Below are positions 44,233 through 53,504 of a stretch of DNA of 64,000 bases, one piece after another; position 1 is the first letter of the stretch, and every line of letters begins with the position of its first letter. Source of the stretch: CAVTJL01 sp963735065. Lineage in GTDB: Bacteria > Pseudomonadota > Alphaproteobacteria > Geminicoccales > Geminicoccaceae. The position numbers and the translations under genes are program-made. The notes beneath the pieces are model-generated. The model was not told the origin of the DNA. It made no database searches and worked only from the letters and a program-made list of their open reading frames with translations. The DNA lies in contig CAVTJL010000004.1 of NCBI GenBank assembly GCA_963735065.1, positions 1,302,001 through 1,366,000 on the forward strand. Direction: 5' to 3'.

Positions 44233-45003
44233 CTAAGTGATATTGTCGCATATCGGCAGGCCCGTGCTTCGCACGGGCTGGAGTTCCAGATAATCCCACG
44301 TCCGAAGAACAACCTGCGTACGATTGGTGGCACGCAGCTTCTTCATGATGTTACGAACATGGACCTTCACCGTAGCCTCGGACATCCCTAATTCATACGC
44401 GATAAGCTTATTTGCCATTCCTCTGCGGAGGCACTTGAGGATTTGTGTCTCCCGGGCAGTGAAGCGATACGTCTCACAAGGGGTCAATGTTGTATTCACG
44501 GCTTGCTGCGACGACTGATGCGACGCTGCCGCCGGAGCGTAGACGCCCCCGGCGCAAACAAGCCGGAGGGCCTCAATGGCAATACCGGCGCGCAGGGACG
44601 TTGGCACATAGCCGCGGGCGCCGACACCCAGAGTCTCGGCTACGGCCACCGGGTGCGCCTCATCCGCGAGCACCGCCAATGGTGCATTATTGCCTATGTT
44701 ACACAGCTTTCTTAGGTTCTCTATGACTTCCGAGCTTCTTATGGGATTGTCCTCGATATGATAGAGGTACAGAGTGTAGATTACACCACTCTTTCCAGCA
44801 TTTGCGGCATCAAGCGCGCTCTCAAAGGAGTCGATGGCAAAGTCAGGAAAGCCAGTCTTTAGCCAAAGGGCGATACAATCTCGCATTAACCTGTTGCGAT
44901 CAATGTAGGCGATACGTAGCTCTGGCGTCATTTCCTCTGCGGACGAGGGCGCATCGACGTCGTTTGTGCCTGTCGTGGGACGTTTCTCTGCGAAACCCGT
45001 CAC
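44233..45003 (-). CDS. NarL/LuxR-family response regulator with degenerate receiver
   Basis: This 256-residue protein has an N-terminal receiver-like domain (LRIAYIDRNRLMRDCIALWLKTG...) and a clear C-terminal LuxR HTH (FTARETQILKCLRRGMANKLIAYELGMSEATVKVHVRNIMKKLRATNRTQVVLR). The region where the phosphorylated aspartate should lie reads SGVIYTLYLYHIED, with no aspartate at the usual strand end, so it may act without phosphorylation. The GTG start at 45003 follows GGGAG by 7 bases. GC content is lower than the PGC. Target genes are unknown; it may control the nearby polysaccharide cluster. Confidence 0.8.
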   Translation of the reverse strand: MTGFAEKRPTTGTNDVDAPSSAEEMTPELRIAYIDRNRLMRDCIALWLKTGFPDFAIDSFESALDAANAGKSGVIYTLYLYHIEDNPIRSSEVIENLRKLCNIGNNAPLAVLADEAHPVAVAETLGVGARGYVPTSLRAGIAIEALRLVCAGGVYAPAAASHQSSQQAVNTTLTPCETYRFTARETQILKCLRRGMANKLIAYELGMSEATVKVHVRNIMKKLRATNRTQVVLRTWDYLELQPVRSTGLPICDNIT

Positions 45004-45779
45004 CCAACGTCTCCCGTCAACTCTCTGCGTTACCTACAGAGAGAATCATTAGAGGGAAATAAAGCAATTACTCCTCAACTCCAACTTTAGAATACCATCC
45101 TTAAACATGACTTCCAACTCATCGATTCACTGGAACGGTGATAACCTAAATAGATCACGCTGCCTACACTATATACATAGTACGAAAGCCGACACGAGAA
45201 ACAATCAGTAATACTTCACAAATATCTATGACCGTATCAATCGATCGGATGCGTGGAAGAATGCGCGGGCACCTCGATCGAAGCGACCAACTAATGTGGC
45301 CACCGATCCACACCGGCGCCAATACGTTTTTCCTCTTGCTTTGACGGACAATGCTTCATCCGTTCTTCGGTACGAAGCGCACCGACTTGACCCGTAGGGA
45401 GCCGTGACGATGCGACTTCCGTCAGCAGTCGAGCTTCTTTGCGTCCGATACGGGGGTTATGCCAATCACGCGCTCCGGATACTCTTTCTTTCTAACATGG
45501 AGTGTACGCACCAACGAAGCAATGTGAAGAGGAAAAAAAGCGAGGAGGAAGGAAACTGAAGGTTTATGGCGCGCTATCGCCCAGAGATTCATGGGAGGAT
45601 TATAATATTCCCGCCGAGCGCCGACCAAGAGAACTATTGCTTGGATGCCAAGGAAGCGAAGTCACGCGACCTGTTTGGTCTTCTTCGCTTGTGGGGAGCG
45701 CGGTTCGGGTTGCGGACGGGAAGGAGCTGAGGCACTGTGGTTCGCTTCGGGCGCTTTGCCAGGGTGTCTGGGCTTTGAG
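45004..45779. other. AT-richer stretch without a supported gene
   Basis: About 775 bp with clearly lower GC than the rest of the window. It contains no long frame with a recognisable family, and short frames here look random. It probably contains the promoter of the leftward regulator at 45003 and foreign or decayed DNA up to the IS5-type scrap. Confidence 0.5.
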
Positions 45780-46065
45780 GATGCTGGGGAGGTCTCGCAT
45801 GGCGGCGGTGATGCCACGTCGGCGGAGGCGCTGGCGACCGGGCGGCCGGTGTAGCCGCGATCGGCGAGCGGGGCCTGCGGACGACGGCGTGGCCGGCCGG
45901 CCTCCGATCGCTTGGCCGCGCCCGCCGCCGTCAGGGGCTCGAACGCGGTCTGCTCGTGACGCTCGCCGGCAGTCAGGACAAAGCCGATGGGCCGCCCGCC
46001 CCGCTCGCAGCACAGATGGAGCTTCGAGTCCTTAGAGCCGAATCCATGATCGGCAGCAGCCGATC
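45780..46065 (-). mobile_element. Fragment of an IS5-family transposase
   Basis: Across two minus-strand frames the sequence encodes ADHGFGSKDSKLHLCCERGGRPIGFVLTAGERHEQTAFEPL and then LADRGYTGRPVASALRRRGI. This is the central DDE region of an IS5-type transposase (typical CERGGRPIGFVLTPGQRHE...). No complete frame or terminal repeats remain. Confidence 0.6.
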
Positions 46066-46074
46066 ATCCGTCGG

Positions 46075-46400
46075 CGCAGCTACGGCTGTCAGGAGATGGC
46101 CGAGGGGGCGGCGGCCGAACTGGGGCGGCTTCCCGATGAGGAGGTGAGGCCAGGTCGTGCCGACGCCTGACACGGAGACCAGGAGACCCTCGGTAGAGCG
46201 CCAAGCCGGGTCGTCGCGGACAAGCGCTTCCAAGGGCGGTCTCGGTCCCGGCCGGCGCGTTCTGGAGCCAGCCGGAATGCGAGTCCACCCGCTGGGCGAG
46301 GCGCGGGTCGTTGAGCTGGCGGCGCCGCTGCCTCTCGCTGCCCATCATCTCGACGATCTGCCGCTGTCGCGCGACGCGCGCCCGGCCGCCGGGAGGCCTG
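46075..46400 (-). mobile_element. Fragment of an IS110-family transposase
   Basis: The minus strand encodes RQIVEMMGSERQRRRQLNDPRLAQRVDSHSGWLQNA. After a frameshift it reads EALVRDDPAWRSTEGLLVSVSGVGTTWPHLLIGKPPQFG. This is the helical linker and start of the transposase_20 domain of IS110-type proteins (typical PAWRATEDLLLSVPGVG). It breaks off into the IS5-type fragment, so the two have recombined or one inserted in the other. Confidence 0.68.
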
Positions 46401-46749
46401 ATCCGGCAGCGATCTCGTTCGGGCCTACCTCGATCGCATCGCTGCGCTTCCCCGCCTCGATGTTGCGATCGCTCCAGCCGGATCGTAAAGGGCAGCTGCA
46501 GGGCCGCGCCAAGAGAGCCGGCTCGGTCTATTCTGGTAGAAGCTTAAGGCGGCTCGTGGAGCCAACGCAGCCTAGGTACACCGAAAGTGGCATAGCCCGA
46601 AAGTAGAGAACCTATACTTCTGTAGTCCTTGAGCGCCCTACCGTGGATGGGGGAACCTGACGTTCGGGGCAAGCGGCTCAACTACCCCTTCGCCTGCAAC
46701 CTGGGCGAACTGGTAGGTAGGGGAACGCGGCGAGGACGGAGGGCGCGCG
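46401..46749. other. No supported gene; upstream region of the next regulator
   Basis: About 350 bp between mobile-element scraps and the rightward regulator gene. A purine-rich ribosome site (GGACGGAGGG) ends it. No other feature was recognised. Confidence 0.5.
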
Positions 46750-47454
46750 ATGAGTAGATTCAACGTAGCATTGATTGGGACCAGCACGCTCTTCAGGCAG
46801 GGGTTGCGGCACCTGCTCGACCGAAACCAGTTCAGCGTCGTCAGTGAATGGCGCGACTTGTCCGAGTTCGGTCTATCACTGGAAGAGGCGGCTAGCCCTG
46901 ATCTTGTGGTCGTGGATCTTACACTTGTTCGTGAGCGGGATATCGGGGACATGGAGCGCCTTCGCTCCCAGCATAAGGATATGAAGGTCGTCGTTCTCGC
47001 GAACGAGGTACGCCGCCCGGACATGGATCGACTGCTGCAGGCCGGTGCCGATGGGTATCTATCCGATGATATATCCGCTGCGGCAATTCCGCTTTGCCTG
47101 CTGCTGGTAATGGAAGGTCACAAGGTGATCCCGAGCGGACAGGAAACTCCGATAAGGCTCGGGCGCCCGGATACGGTCGACAACCGATTGCCTGAGACCA
47201 ATCGGAAGCTGAGCGAGCGTGAGTCCGAGATTCTCAGATGCTTGCTCGAGGGCTGCAGCAATAAGCATATTGGACGCATACTAAACATCTCGGAAGGCAC
47301 AGTCAAAGTACATATGAAGAGTCTCATGAAGAAAATAGCGGCCGGCAATCGTACGCAGGCAGCTCTCTGGGCATACAATAACGGTTTTGACGCCCGCCCG
47401 GTAGGATCACGACCGTTCGACGACGCGACCCATCCGCGTGCTGCATATTCTTAG
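46750..47454 (+). CDS. NarL/LuxR-family response regulator
   Basis: The receiver domain of this 234-residue protein (VALIGTSTLFRQGLRHLLDRNQF) keeps a likely phosphoacceptor aspartate in PDLVVVDLTLV. The C-terminal LuxR HTH is KLSERESEILRCLLEGCSNKHIGRILNISEGTVKVHMKSLMKKIAAGNRTQAALWA. It resembles the regulator at 44.2-45.0 kb in layout and HTH end. It lies 149 bp upstream of the wzc-like gene on the same strand, so it may control exopolysaccharide synthesis. The ATG follows GGAGGG. Confidence 0.85.
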   Translation: MSRFNVALIGTSTLFRQGLRHLLDRNQFSVVSEWRDLSEFGLSLEEAASPDLVVVDLTLVRERDIGDMERLRSQHKDMKVVVLANEVRRPDMDRLLQAGADGYLSDDISAAAIPLCLLLVMEGHKVIPSGQETPIRLGRPDTVDNRLPETNRKLSERESEILRCLLEGCSNKHIGRILNISEGTVKVHMKSLMKKIAAGNRTQAALWAYNNGFDARPVGSRPFDDATHPRAAYS

Positions 47455-47554
47455 TCTGTGCCGCCACTTGGCAGCAGGACAGGTAGGTTGCGCGAGCCTT
47501 CATGGCTTGAAGCGCTTCCTGGCCATGAGGCGCGTCGCTGCAGGCCCGAGGAGT

Positions 47555-47575
47555 GGCAGCACCGCTGGTGCTGCC
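47555..47575 (+). promoter_or_regulatory. Perfect 9-bp hairpin in the leader of the wzc-like gene
   Basis: GGCAGCACC and GGTGCTGCC flank a 3-base loop (GCT), forming a perfect stem that ends 28 bp before the chosen ATG. There is no T tract, so it is more likely a leader structure or protein site than a terminator. The function is unknown. Confidence 0.45.
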
Positions 47576-47603
47576 TCATCGAAGGGCCATGGAGGATGAT
47601 GTA

Positions 47604-49889
47604 ATGGCCAAGGAGATGAGACGTTGGCCGATGCTCGAGGGTGGTGGGCTCGCGCCGCGCGAGCCCAGGCGCCTCGAGATCCCGACGATGGCCGATACCG
47701 GTGAGGTTGATCTCCGCGGTTTCTTCCGCACGATCTCTCGGCACAAGCTGACGCTGGTCCTGATGATAGCCACAACGCTGGGCGGCGGCCTCTATTGGGT
47801 CACGCATGCCACGCCCCGCTACAGCGCGGATGCTTTGATCGTCATCGAGAGCAGGCCTTCCAGCATTGTCAAGGTCGACCAGGCGGTGCAAGACGTCAGC
47901 GGCGATCTGGCAATGGTCAACACGGAAGTGGCGGTCCTCCAGTCTCGCGGCCTCGCCACCAGGGTGATCGATGATCTCGGGCTCGCGGACGATCCAGAGT
48001 TCGCGCCGAGGGTACTTCGCGGCGGCCTCATAGAGAGGCTCAAGCCTGCGGCTCTCCTGGCCTTCGTCCTCGACGCATGGCTGAAGCTACAAGCGCTTGT
48101 CGGGAACGCGATCGGCGGGAATGCCTCAGCGGGCCTGAACAAGCTCGAGGCGAGCGAGGAGCCGGCGGCGTCCGAAGCCGAGCAGGCGCGGGCCCGGGCA
48201 GCACTGCTCGACCGGTTCCTCAGTGATCTCCGCGTCGAGCCTGAGGATGCCAACTCGCGTCTCGTTCACATCGCTTTCACCTCCATCGATCCGGCAAAGG
48301 CGGCGCGGATCACCAACAAGGTGGTCGAGACGTATATCGCGAGCCAGCTTGAGACGAAGACGGAAGGCGCGCGCCGCGCCGCCAACTGGCTCCAGGCCCG
48401 GCTGACCGAGCTCGGGGGGACCGTGCAGTCCCTCGAGCAGAGCCTCCAGCGGCAGCGCACCGACAGCGGGCTCGCCGAGAATGACGGTACCAACATTGCC
48501 AGCCAGAGGCTCGCCCAGCTGAACATGCAGCTGGTGGCCGCTCAGGCGAACTCGGCCAGCACACTCGCCCGCTATCAGCAGGTCCGCGCCATCCTTGAGA
48601 GCGGCGGCAATGTCGAAGCGCTGCCCTCGGTCATCGGCTCCACGACGATCCAGGCGCTGCGGGCGAGGCGTTCGGCGCTGGAGAGCCAGCTGTCGCAGCT
48701 CACCACGTCCTTGGGGGACCGGCATCCGCAGGTGATCTCCATGCGCGCCGACCTCTCGGAGGTTGAGCGGGAGCTGGGTCGGGAGATCAACACCGTTCTG
48801 TTGGGCCTCCAGAATGAGGTCGACGCCGCCAATCGCCACGAGGCAGTGCTTCGCCAGGAGCTCGCCGACGCGGCCGCGGAGATGGTCCGGCTTAACAAGG
48901 CGGAGGCATCGGTCGGGCAGGCGAGGCAGCGCCTGCAGGCCAACCGCGACCTCTACCAGAACCTTCTCAAGCGCTACACCGAGGCCGTGGCGCTCCGAGA
49001 CAACCAGCAGCCCGACGCGCGGGTCATTTCAGCGGCACAGATCCCCCTGCTGCCGTCCTATCCAAACGTGCTGAAGGTGATGGCGCTGTCGCTGATCGGC
49101 GGGATATCGCTCGCCGTTCTCGTGGTCATTGTCAGCGAGCGCCTGCGCCAGAAGCTCTCCACGGTTGAGGACGTCGAGCATCACGTGGGCGTTCAGGTGA
49201 TCGGTGCGGTCCCGGACTTCCCGCGCCTGCGGCGGCTCACCTCGGCTCCCGGCGACTATATGCAGCGCGAGCCCCTGTCCGAGTTCGGCACCGCGTTTCA
49301 GCGGATTCGGGCGCTGCTGGCCCTGGGCAATAACCGTAAGATGCCGGAGGTGGTCCTCGTAACCTCGCCCGCGGCCGGCGAAGGAAAGACGACCGTCGCC
49401 GTGTGCCTGGCTGTCGCCAGCGTCTCGTCGGGGCAGCGGGTCCTGCTCGTCGACTGCGACTTCGGCCGGCCACAGATCCACCGTATGGCGTCGTTCAAGA
49501 ACGACAAGGGGCTGAGCGATCTCCTCAAGGGGACGGCGACGGTCGAGGAGGCGGTGACCCAGGCAACCGACTACGACTTCTCGATCCTGACGGCAGGCCG
49601 GTCCCAGGACGGCGCTATCGATGTGCTCAACTCAGGCCGCATGGAGGAGCTGCTGGGTCGGCTCAGACGGACCTACGATCTGATCATCATCAATTCGACC
49701 TCGGTCATTGAGGCTTCGAATGCGCTGATCCTCGCGGGTCTTGCTGACAGGACGATCCTCGTGAGCCGCCGCGAATGGACGACCCGGCGCAATGCCATCT
49801 ATGCTGCCAATCAGCTGTACCTCTATGGCGCCGACATTGCAGGTGTCGTGTTCAACCGGTCAGGCGCCACGGGAAATCCTCTGGCGTAG
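47604..49889 (+). CDS. Wzc-like polysaccharide copolymerase with BY-kinase/ATPase domain
   Basis: This 761-residue protein controls chain length and export of capsule or exopolysaccharide. It has an N-terminal Wzz domain (VDLRGFFRTISRHKLTLVLMIATTLGGGLYWV as first membrane span), long periplasmic coiled coils (about 200-470), and a second span (VLKVMALSLIGGISLAVLVVIV) preceded by LLPSYP. A C-terminal cytoplasmic ATPase has Walker A SPAAGEGKTTVAV, Walker A' VLLVDCDFGRPQIH and LIIINSTSV. The typical tyrosine-rich tail is absent. I chose the ATG at 47604 because GGAGG precedes it by 8 bases. Confidence 0.9.
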   Translation: MAKEMRRWPMLEGGGLAPREPRRLEIPTMADTGEVDLRGFFRTISRHKLTLVLMIATTLGGGLYWVTHATPRYSADALIVIESRPSSIVKVDQAVQDVSGDLAMVNTEVAVLQSRGLATRVIDDLGLADDPEFAPRVLRGGLIERLKPAALLAFVLDAWLKLQALVGNAIGGNASAGLNKLEASEEPAASEAEQARARAALLDRFLSDLRVEPEDANSRLVHIAFTSIDPAKAARITNKVVETYIASQLETKTEGARRAANWLQARLTELGGTVQSLEQSLQRQRTDSGLAENDGTNIASQRLAQLNMQLVAAQANSASTLARYQQVRAILESGGNVEALPSVIGSTTIQALRARRSALESQLSQLTTSLGDRHPQVISMRADLSEVERELGREINTVLLGLQNEVDAANRHEAVLRQELADAAAEMVRLNKAEASVGQARQRLQANRDLYQNLLKRYTEAVALRDNQQPDARVISAAQIPLLPSYPNVLKVMALSLIGGISLAVLVVIVSERLRQKLSTVEDVEHHVGVQVIGAVPDFPRLRRLTSAPGDYMQREPLSEFGTAFQRIRALLALGNNRKMPEVVLVTSPAAGEGKTTVAVCLAVASVSSGQRVLLVDCDFGRPQIHRMASFKNDKGLSDLLKGTATVEEAVTQATDYDFSILTAGRSQDGAIDVLNSGRMEELLGRLRRTYDLIIINSTSVIEASNALILAGLADRTILVSRREWTTRRNAIYAANQLYLYGADIAGVVFNRSGATGNPLA

Positions 49890-49890
49890 C

Positions 49891-51450
49891 ATGCGCTGGG
49901 GCGCGTGCGTGAGGCCAGGCGCCCGTCGATTGCGCCGAACCGCAGTCACCGCGCCGGTGCCGGCAGCGACATGCCGGCCGTTGCGGCTCGCGCAGTTCCG
50001 GTTGGCCTCGGCGGTCCGCTGGCTCGGCGTTGCCCTGCTGAGCGTCAGTGTCGGATGCTCCGCGGCAACTCCGAGTGACGTCACGGTTGTCCTCGTGCCG
50101 GGCCAGGACATTCAAGCCGCCGTCACAAGCGCGCCCGAGGGCGCGCTCTTCGTTCTTGAGCCGGGCCTCTATCGCCAGCAGAGCATTTATCCCAAGAGCG
50201 GCCAGCGATTTTTGGGGCGCGGTGCTGTCGTCCTGAGCGGGGCCATGCAGCTCGGCGCCTGGCGGCAGACCTCTGGATTCTGGGAGACCGACGCTCTGCC
50301 TGAGCCGCTACGCTTCCATGGCACCTGCGAGAGCGGTCATGAGCTTTGTAGCCGCCGGGAGGATCTCTTCCTCGACGGTCGGCTCTACGAGCGCGCGCCG
50401 TCTCTCCGCCACCTTGGGCCGGGGCGATGGTATTCCGAAGGCCGGAGGGCCTACTTGGCCGACGACCCTACCGGTCGCACCGTGGAGCTCGGCGTCACGC
50501 CATTGGCTTTCGGCGGAGACGCAGAGGATGTCATCATCGAGCGCCTGACGATCGAGAGATACGCCTCAGACGCGCAGCAGGGCGCCATTCAACTCGCGCG
50601 CGCCCGAGGCTGGCGGCTCATCGATGTCACGGCGCGCTGGAACCACGGAGTGGGACTCGTGCTCGGGCCGGCGACGTATGTCCTCGGAGGCTCTTTCAGC
50701 CACAACGGCCAGTTGGGTATCGGTGGCTCGGGCGACGGATCCATGATCGACGGGGCAGAGATCTCCTACAACAACTACGCGGGCTATGATCCCAAATGGG
50801 AGGCAGGTGGCACGAAGTTCTGGAGGACCAAGGACCTCGTCGTGCGGCAGACCTGCGTCCACGACAACGCCGGGCCTGGCCTATGGGCTGACGGCGATAA
50901 TATCGGCACGCTTTATGATGGGAACATGGTATTCCTGAATGAAAATGAGGGAATAAAGCACGAAATCTCCTATGATGCCATAATCCGGAACAATCTCGTG
51001 TCACAGAACGGCGTGGGCGGCTTCGACATCTGGCTATGGGGCAGCCAGATTCTCGTGCAGAACAGCAGCAACGTTAAAGTCTACGACAATCGCGTCGAGG
51101 TCGCTCCAGGCTTCGGGAACGGCATCGGCATCATCGAGCAGGCCCGAGGCAACGGCATGTATGGCCCACGAGACGCCGTCGATAATTCCGTCCACGACAA
51201 CACCATCGTCCACCTCGGCCGTCATGGGTTGAGCGGTGTGGTAGCCGATACTGGCGACCCGGCGTTTTGGCCCAGGGCGAGGAACAGGTTTGACCGCGAC
51301 ATCTACATCGTCCCAGACGGAACGTACGAGCACTGGACCTTCCAGGGCCGTCGGCAGGCCTGGGCCGGCCTCGCGGCTCTGGAGCAGGAGCGCCAGGGCA
51401 GCCTGATCGTCGAACAGCGCGCGCCGCGCGAGCTCTCATGCAGCCGATAA
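49891..51450 (+). CDS. Right-handed beta-helix lipoprotein
   Basis: This 519-residue protein has an N-terminal signal with lipobox (LGVALLSVSVGC-S). Repeats of a parallel beta-helix follow: VIIERLTIERYAS, WRLIDVTARWNHGVGLVLG, GGSFSHNGQLGIGGSGDGSMIDGAEISYNN, NVKVYDNRVEVAPGFGNGIGI and NSVHDNTIVHLGRHGLSGV. Such proteins often bind or cleave polysaccharide, but no catalytic site is evident. The ATG follows the wzc-like stop by 1 bp, so both are likely co-transcribed. Confidence 0.78.
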   Translation: MRWGACVRPGARRLRRTAVTAPVPAATCRPLRLAQFRLASAVRWLGVALLSVSVGCSAATPSDVTVVLVPGQDIQAAVTSAPEGALFVLEPGLYRQQSIYPKSGQRFLGRGAVVLSGAMQLGAWRQTSGFWETDALPEPLRFHGTCESGHELCSRREDLFLDGRLYERAPSLRHLGPGRWYSEGRRAYLADDPTGRTVELGVTPLAFGGDAEDVIIERLTIERYASDAQQGAIQLARARGWRLIDVTARWNHGVGLVLGPATYVLGGSFSHNGQLGIGGSGDGSMIDGAEISYNNYAGYDPKWEAGGTKFWRTKDLVVRQTCVHDNAGPGLWADGDNIGTLYDGNMVFLNENEGIKHEISYDAIIRNNLVSQNGVGGFDIWLWGSQILVQNSSNVKVYDNRVEVAPGFGNGIGIIEQARGNGMYGPRDAVDNSVHDNTIVHLGRHGLSGVVADTGDPAFWPRARNRFDRDIYIVPDGTYEHWTFQGRRQAWAGLAALEQERQGSLIVEQRAPRELSCSR

Positions 51451-51473
51451 CGCCGGCAGTCCGCAGCTCAGCT

Positions 51474-52242
51474 TCAAGCGGTAAGATCGTAGCGGCGCAG
51501 ACCCATCTGCTGCGCGGCGACGCGTAAGACGAAGCGCGGATTGTTCCTGATATAGCGGCCAGCGAGGCGTCGCGGCTCGGTCGCGAGGCGGAACAGCCAT
51601 TCGAGCCCTGAGGCCTGCAACCAGCGCGGGGCTTGGCGCTTGAGCCCGGCGTGGAAATCGAAGGCAGCACCCACGCCTACCATGACAGGTGCCTCGAGCC
51701 TGCCGCAGTGCTGGGCCATCCAGTATTCCTGCTTGGGGGTGCTCAGGCCGACCCAGACGATGTCCGCCCGAGACGCGTTGATCCTGTCGATGAGCGCCTC
51801 GTCCTCGGCGGACGTCAGCGGACGGAAGGGCGGCGTGAAGGTCCCAGCGACCGGGAGCCCCGGGAATCGCTGGCAGAGGCGCGCGGCCAGCTTCTCGGCG
51901 ACACCCTCGCCGCCGCCATAGAAGAAGTGGCGGTAACCCTTTTCCAGAGACAGCTTCGCTGTCTCGAGCAGAAGGTCGGGTCCGTAGACCCGTTTCACAT
52001 GTGCTAGTCCAGCGAGATGAGCCAGCCAGACGAGCGGCATGCCGTCCGGGGTCACCAACCCGGCGAGATTGTGGATCTCCTTAAGATTTCGCGTCCGTCT
52101 GGCTCTCCATGACACCGTGGACGCCGGTGATACAGACATAGTTGGGTGTCCCTCGCTCGATCCAGCTCTCGATCGCCGAGAGGGCATCTGACATGGAGAT
52201 CGCGCTCACGCCGACGCCCAGCACATTGAAACGCTCGGTCAC
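51474..52242 (-). pseudogene. WecG/TagA/CpsF-family glycosyltransferase, single-base frameshift
   Basis: WecG/TagA enzymes transfer N-acetylmannosamine(uronate)-type sugars to lipid-linked intermediates. The N-terminus (RFNVLGVGVSAISMSDALSAIESWIE...PNYVCITGVHGVMESQ) is in one frame. From about 52086 the rest (HNLAGLVTPDGMPLVW, RVYGPDLLLE, YRHFFYGGGEGVAEKLA, IVWVGLSTPKQEYWM, VGVGAAFDFHAG) is in the next. Removing one base at 52086 gives DAKLKEIHNLAGLVTPDG without a break. The GTG at 52242 follows GGGGAG by 8 bases and overlaps the upstream glycosyltransferase by 4 bp. A sequencing indel is likely. Confidence 0.85.
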
Positions 52243-53435
52243 TGCAGTGTCTCCCCTCTCATCCGCGCGCTGGCAGCCCCGTAAATGCCCAAAAGGCGCT
52301 CGTGGCAGACCTCCGCCGTGTAGTGCCGCTCGAATTCCTGTCGGGCGGCCACCCGCATGCGCGCATAGGCCTCGGGCGACTCCAGGAGCCAACGGACCTG
52401 GCGAACCAGATCCGTCGGATCGTTGGGTGCGAACAGCAATCCCGTGCGCCGATGGTCGACGATGGCTCGCATGCTGCCGAGGTTTGAGCCCACCACAGGT
52501 GTGCCCTTGGCGAAGGCCTCGAGCTGGGTGCGGTTGAAGGTCTCGTACCATTCCGAGGGGACGACCACGAGCTTGGCGCGCTCGATGAGCCCCAGGACCT
52601 CGGTCACAGGCCGCCAGCCCAGCCACTCGATCGTCGGATGCCGTGCTGCGGCCTGGGCCACCCGGTCCGCCTCCGGACCGTCGCCCAGGATCTTCAGTGG
52701 CAGCTCACCGGCGAGCCGGTCCCAGGCCGCGAGCAGCGTGCCGATACCCTTCTCGGGCGTGAGCCTACCGGCAAAAAGAGCATAGCCGCCGCCTCCGTCG
52801 CCTGGCTTCGGGTCGGACGGCAGGAAGTTCGGGCTGACATGAACCTTGTCGGCGGCAAGCCCGCACTCGATGAACTTCGTCCGGACGAACGCGTTGAGCG
52901 CGACATAGGCGTCGACCTGGCGATCCCAGGTGCGCATGGCGCGGTGTGCCATGAGCATGGCAGCGACGACCGCGCTTCCTGCCCGGCTTCCACGGTAACA
53001 TCCGTGCAGCACCCCTGGCCAGGGCACCCAACTGCCGACGCAGTCCTCGCAGATCTTCCCGCCGCGGAAGAGGATGCTGGACGGGCAGACCATACGAAAG
53101 TTGCGGAGCGTCTGGACGACGGGCACGCCTTCGGCACGGCAGGCGTAGTAGGCAGCCGGCGAGACCAGCGGGAACGTGTTCTCGAAGTGCGCGACGTCCG
53201 GCCTTGTCTTTTGGATAAGCCGCTGCAGATCGGCGCGGAGGGCACCATTCCAGACGCACTTCGCCGCTGCGGCCAGCCTGCCGATGTCCGCAATGACGTC
53301 GTTCCGCACGGTATAGCGGATCACCTCGTGCCCATGCTTCTCGAGCATGGTGCCGGTGGCGGCGAAGCTCTGATCCTCACCGCCCGGCAGCATATAGAAG
53401 TTGTGGACGTGCAGGACGCGCATCCAGCCCTCCAC
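52239..53435 (-). CDS. Group 4 glycosyltransferase
   Basis: This 398-residue GT-B enzyme has an N-terminal acceptor domain (MRVLHVHNFYMLPGGEDQSF, PDVAHFENTFPLVSPAAYYAC) and a C-terminal donor domain (YALFAGRLTPEKGIGTLLAAWDRL, LKILGDGPEADRV, VVPSEWYETFNRTQLEAFAKGTPVVGSNLG). The late E-x7-E-like element is at the end of the VPSEWYE...LEAFAKG segment, as in GT4 retaining enzymes. The substrate is unknown. The start is ATG 53435 or 53423. It is upstream of the wecG-like gene in the same operon. Confidence 0.9.
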   Translation of the reverse strand: MEGWMRVLHVHNFYMLPGGEDQSFAATGTMLEKHGHEVIRYTVRNDVIADIGRLAAAAKCVWNGALRADLQRLIQKTRPDVAHFENTFPLVSPAAYYACRAEGVPVVQTLRNFRMVCPSSILFRGGKICEDCVGSWVPWPGVLHGCYRGSRAGSAVVAAMLMAHRAMRTWDRQVDAYVALNAFVRTKFIECGLAADKVHVSPNFLPSDPKPGDGGGGYALFAGRLTPEKGIGTLLAAWDRLAGELPLKILGDGPEADRVAQAAARHPTIEWLGWRPVTEVLGLIERAKLVVVPSEWYETFNRTQLEAFAKGTPVVGSNLGSMRAIVDHRRTGLLFAPNDPTDLVRQVRWLLESPEAYARMRVAARQEFERHYTAEVCHERLLGIYGAASARMRGETLQ

Positions 53436-53504
53436 ATTGCCTCAATCTGAAGCAATTCTCAGCTCTCCGGGACAAGCCCCTCTTCTGCCAGCCGGGACGA
53501 CCGG

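Noticed and set aside
45422..45628. A 68-codon minus-strand frame in the AT-rich stretch.
   Set aside because: No ribosome site, no family similarity and random composition; it is probably chance.
43771..47454. A CRISPR array or tRNA gene in the low-GC region.
   Set aside because: No regularly spaced direct repeats and no cloverleaf-like sequence were found by eye.
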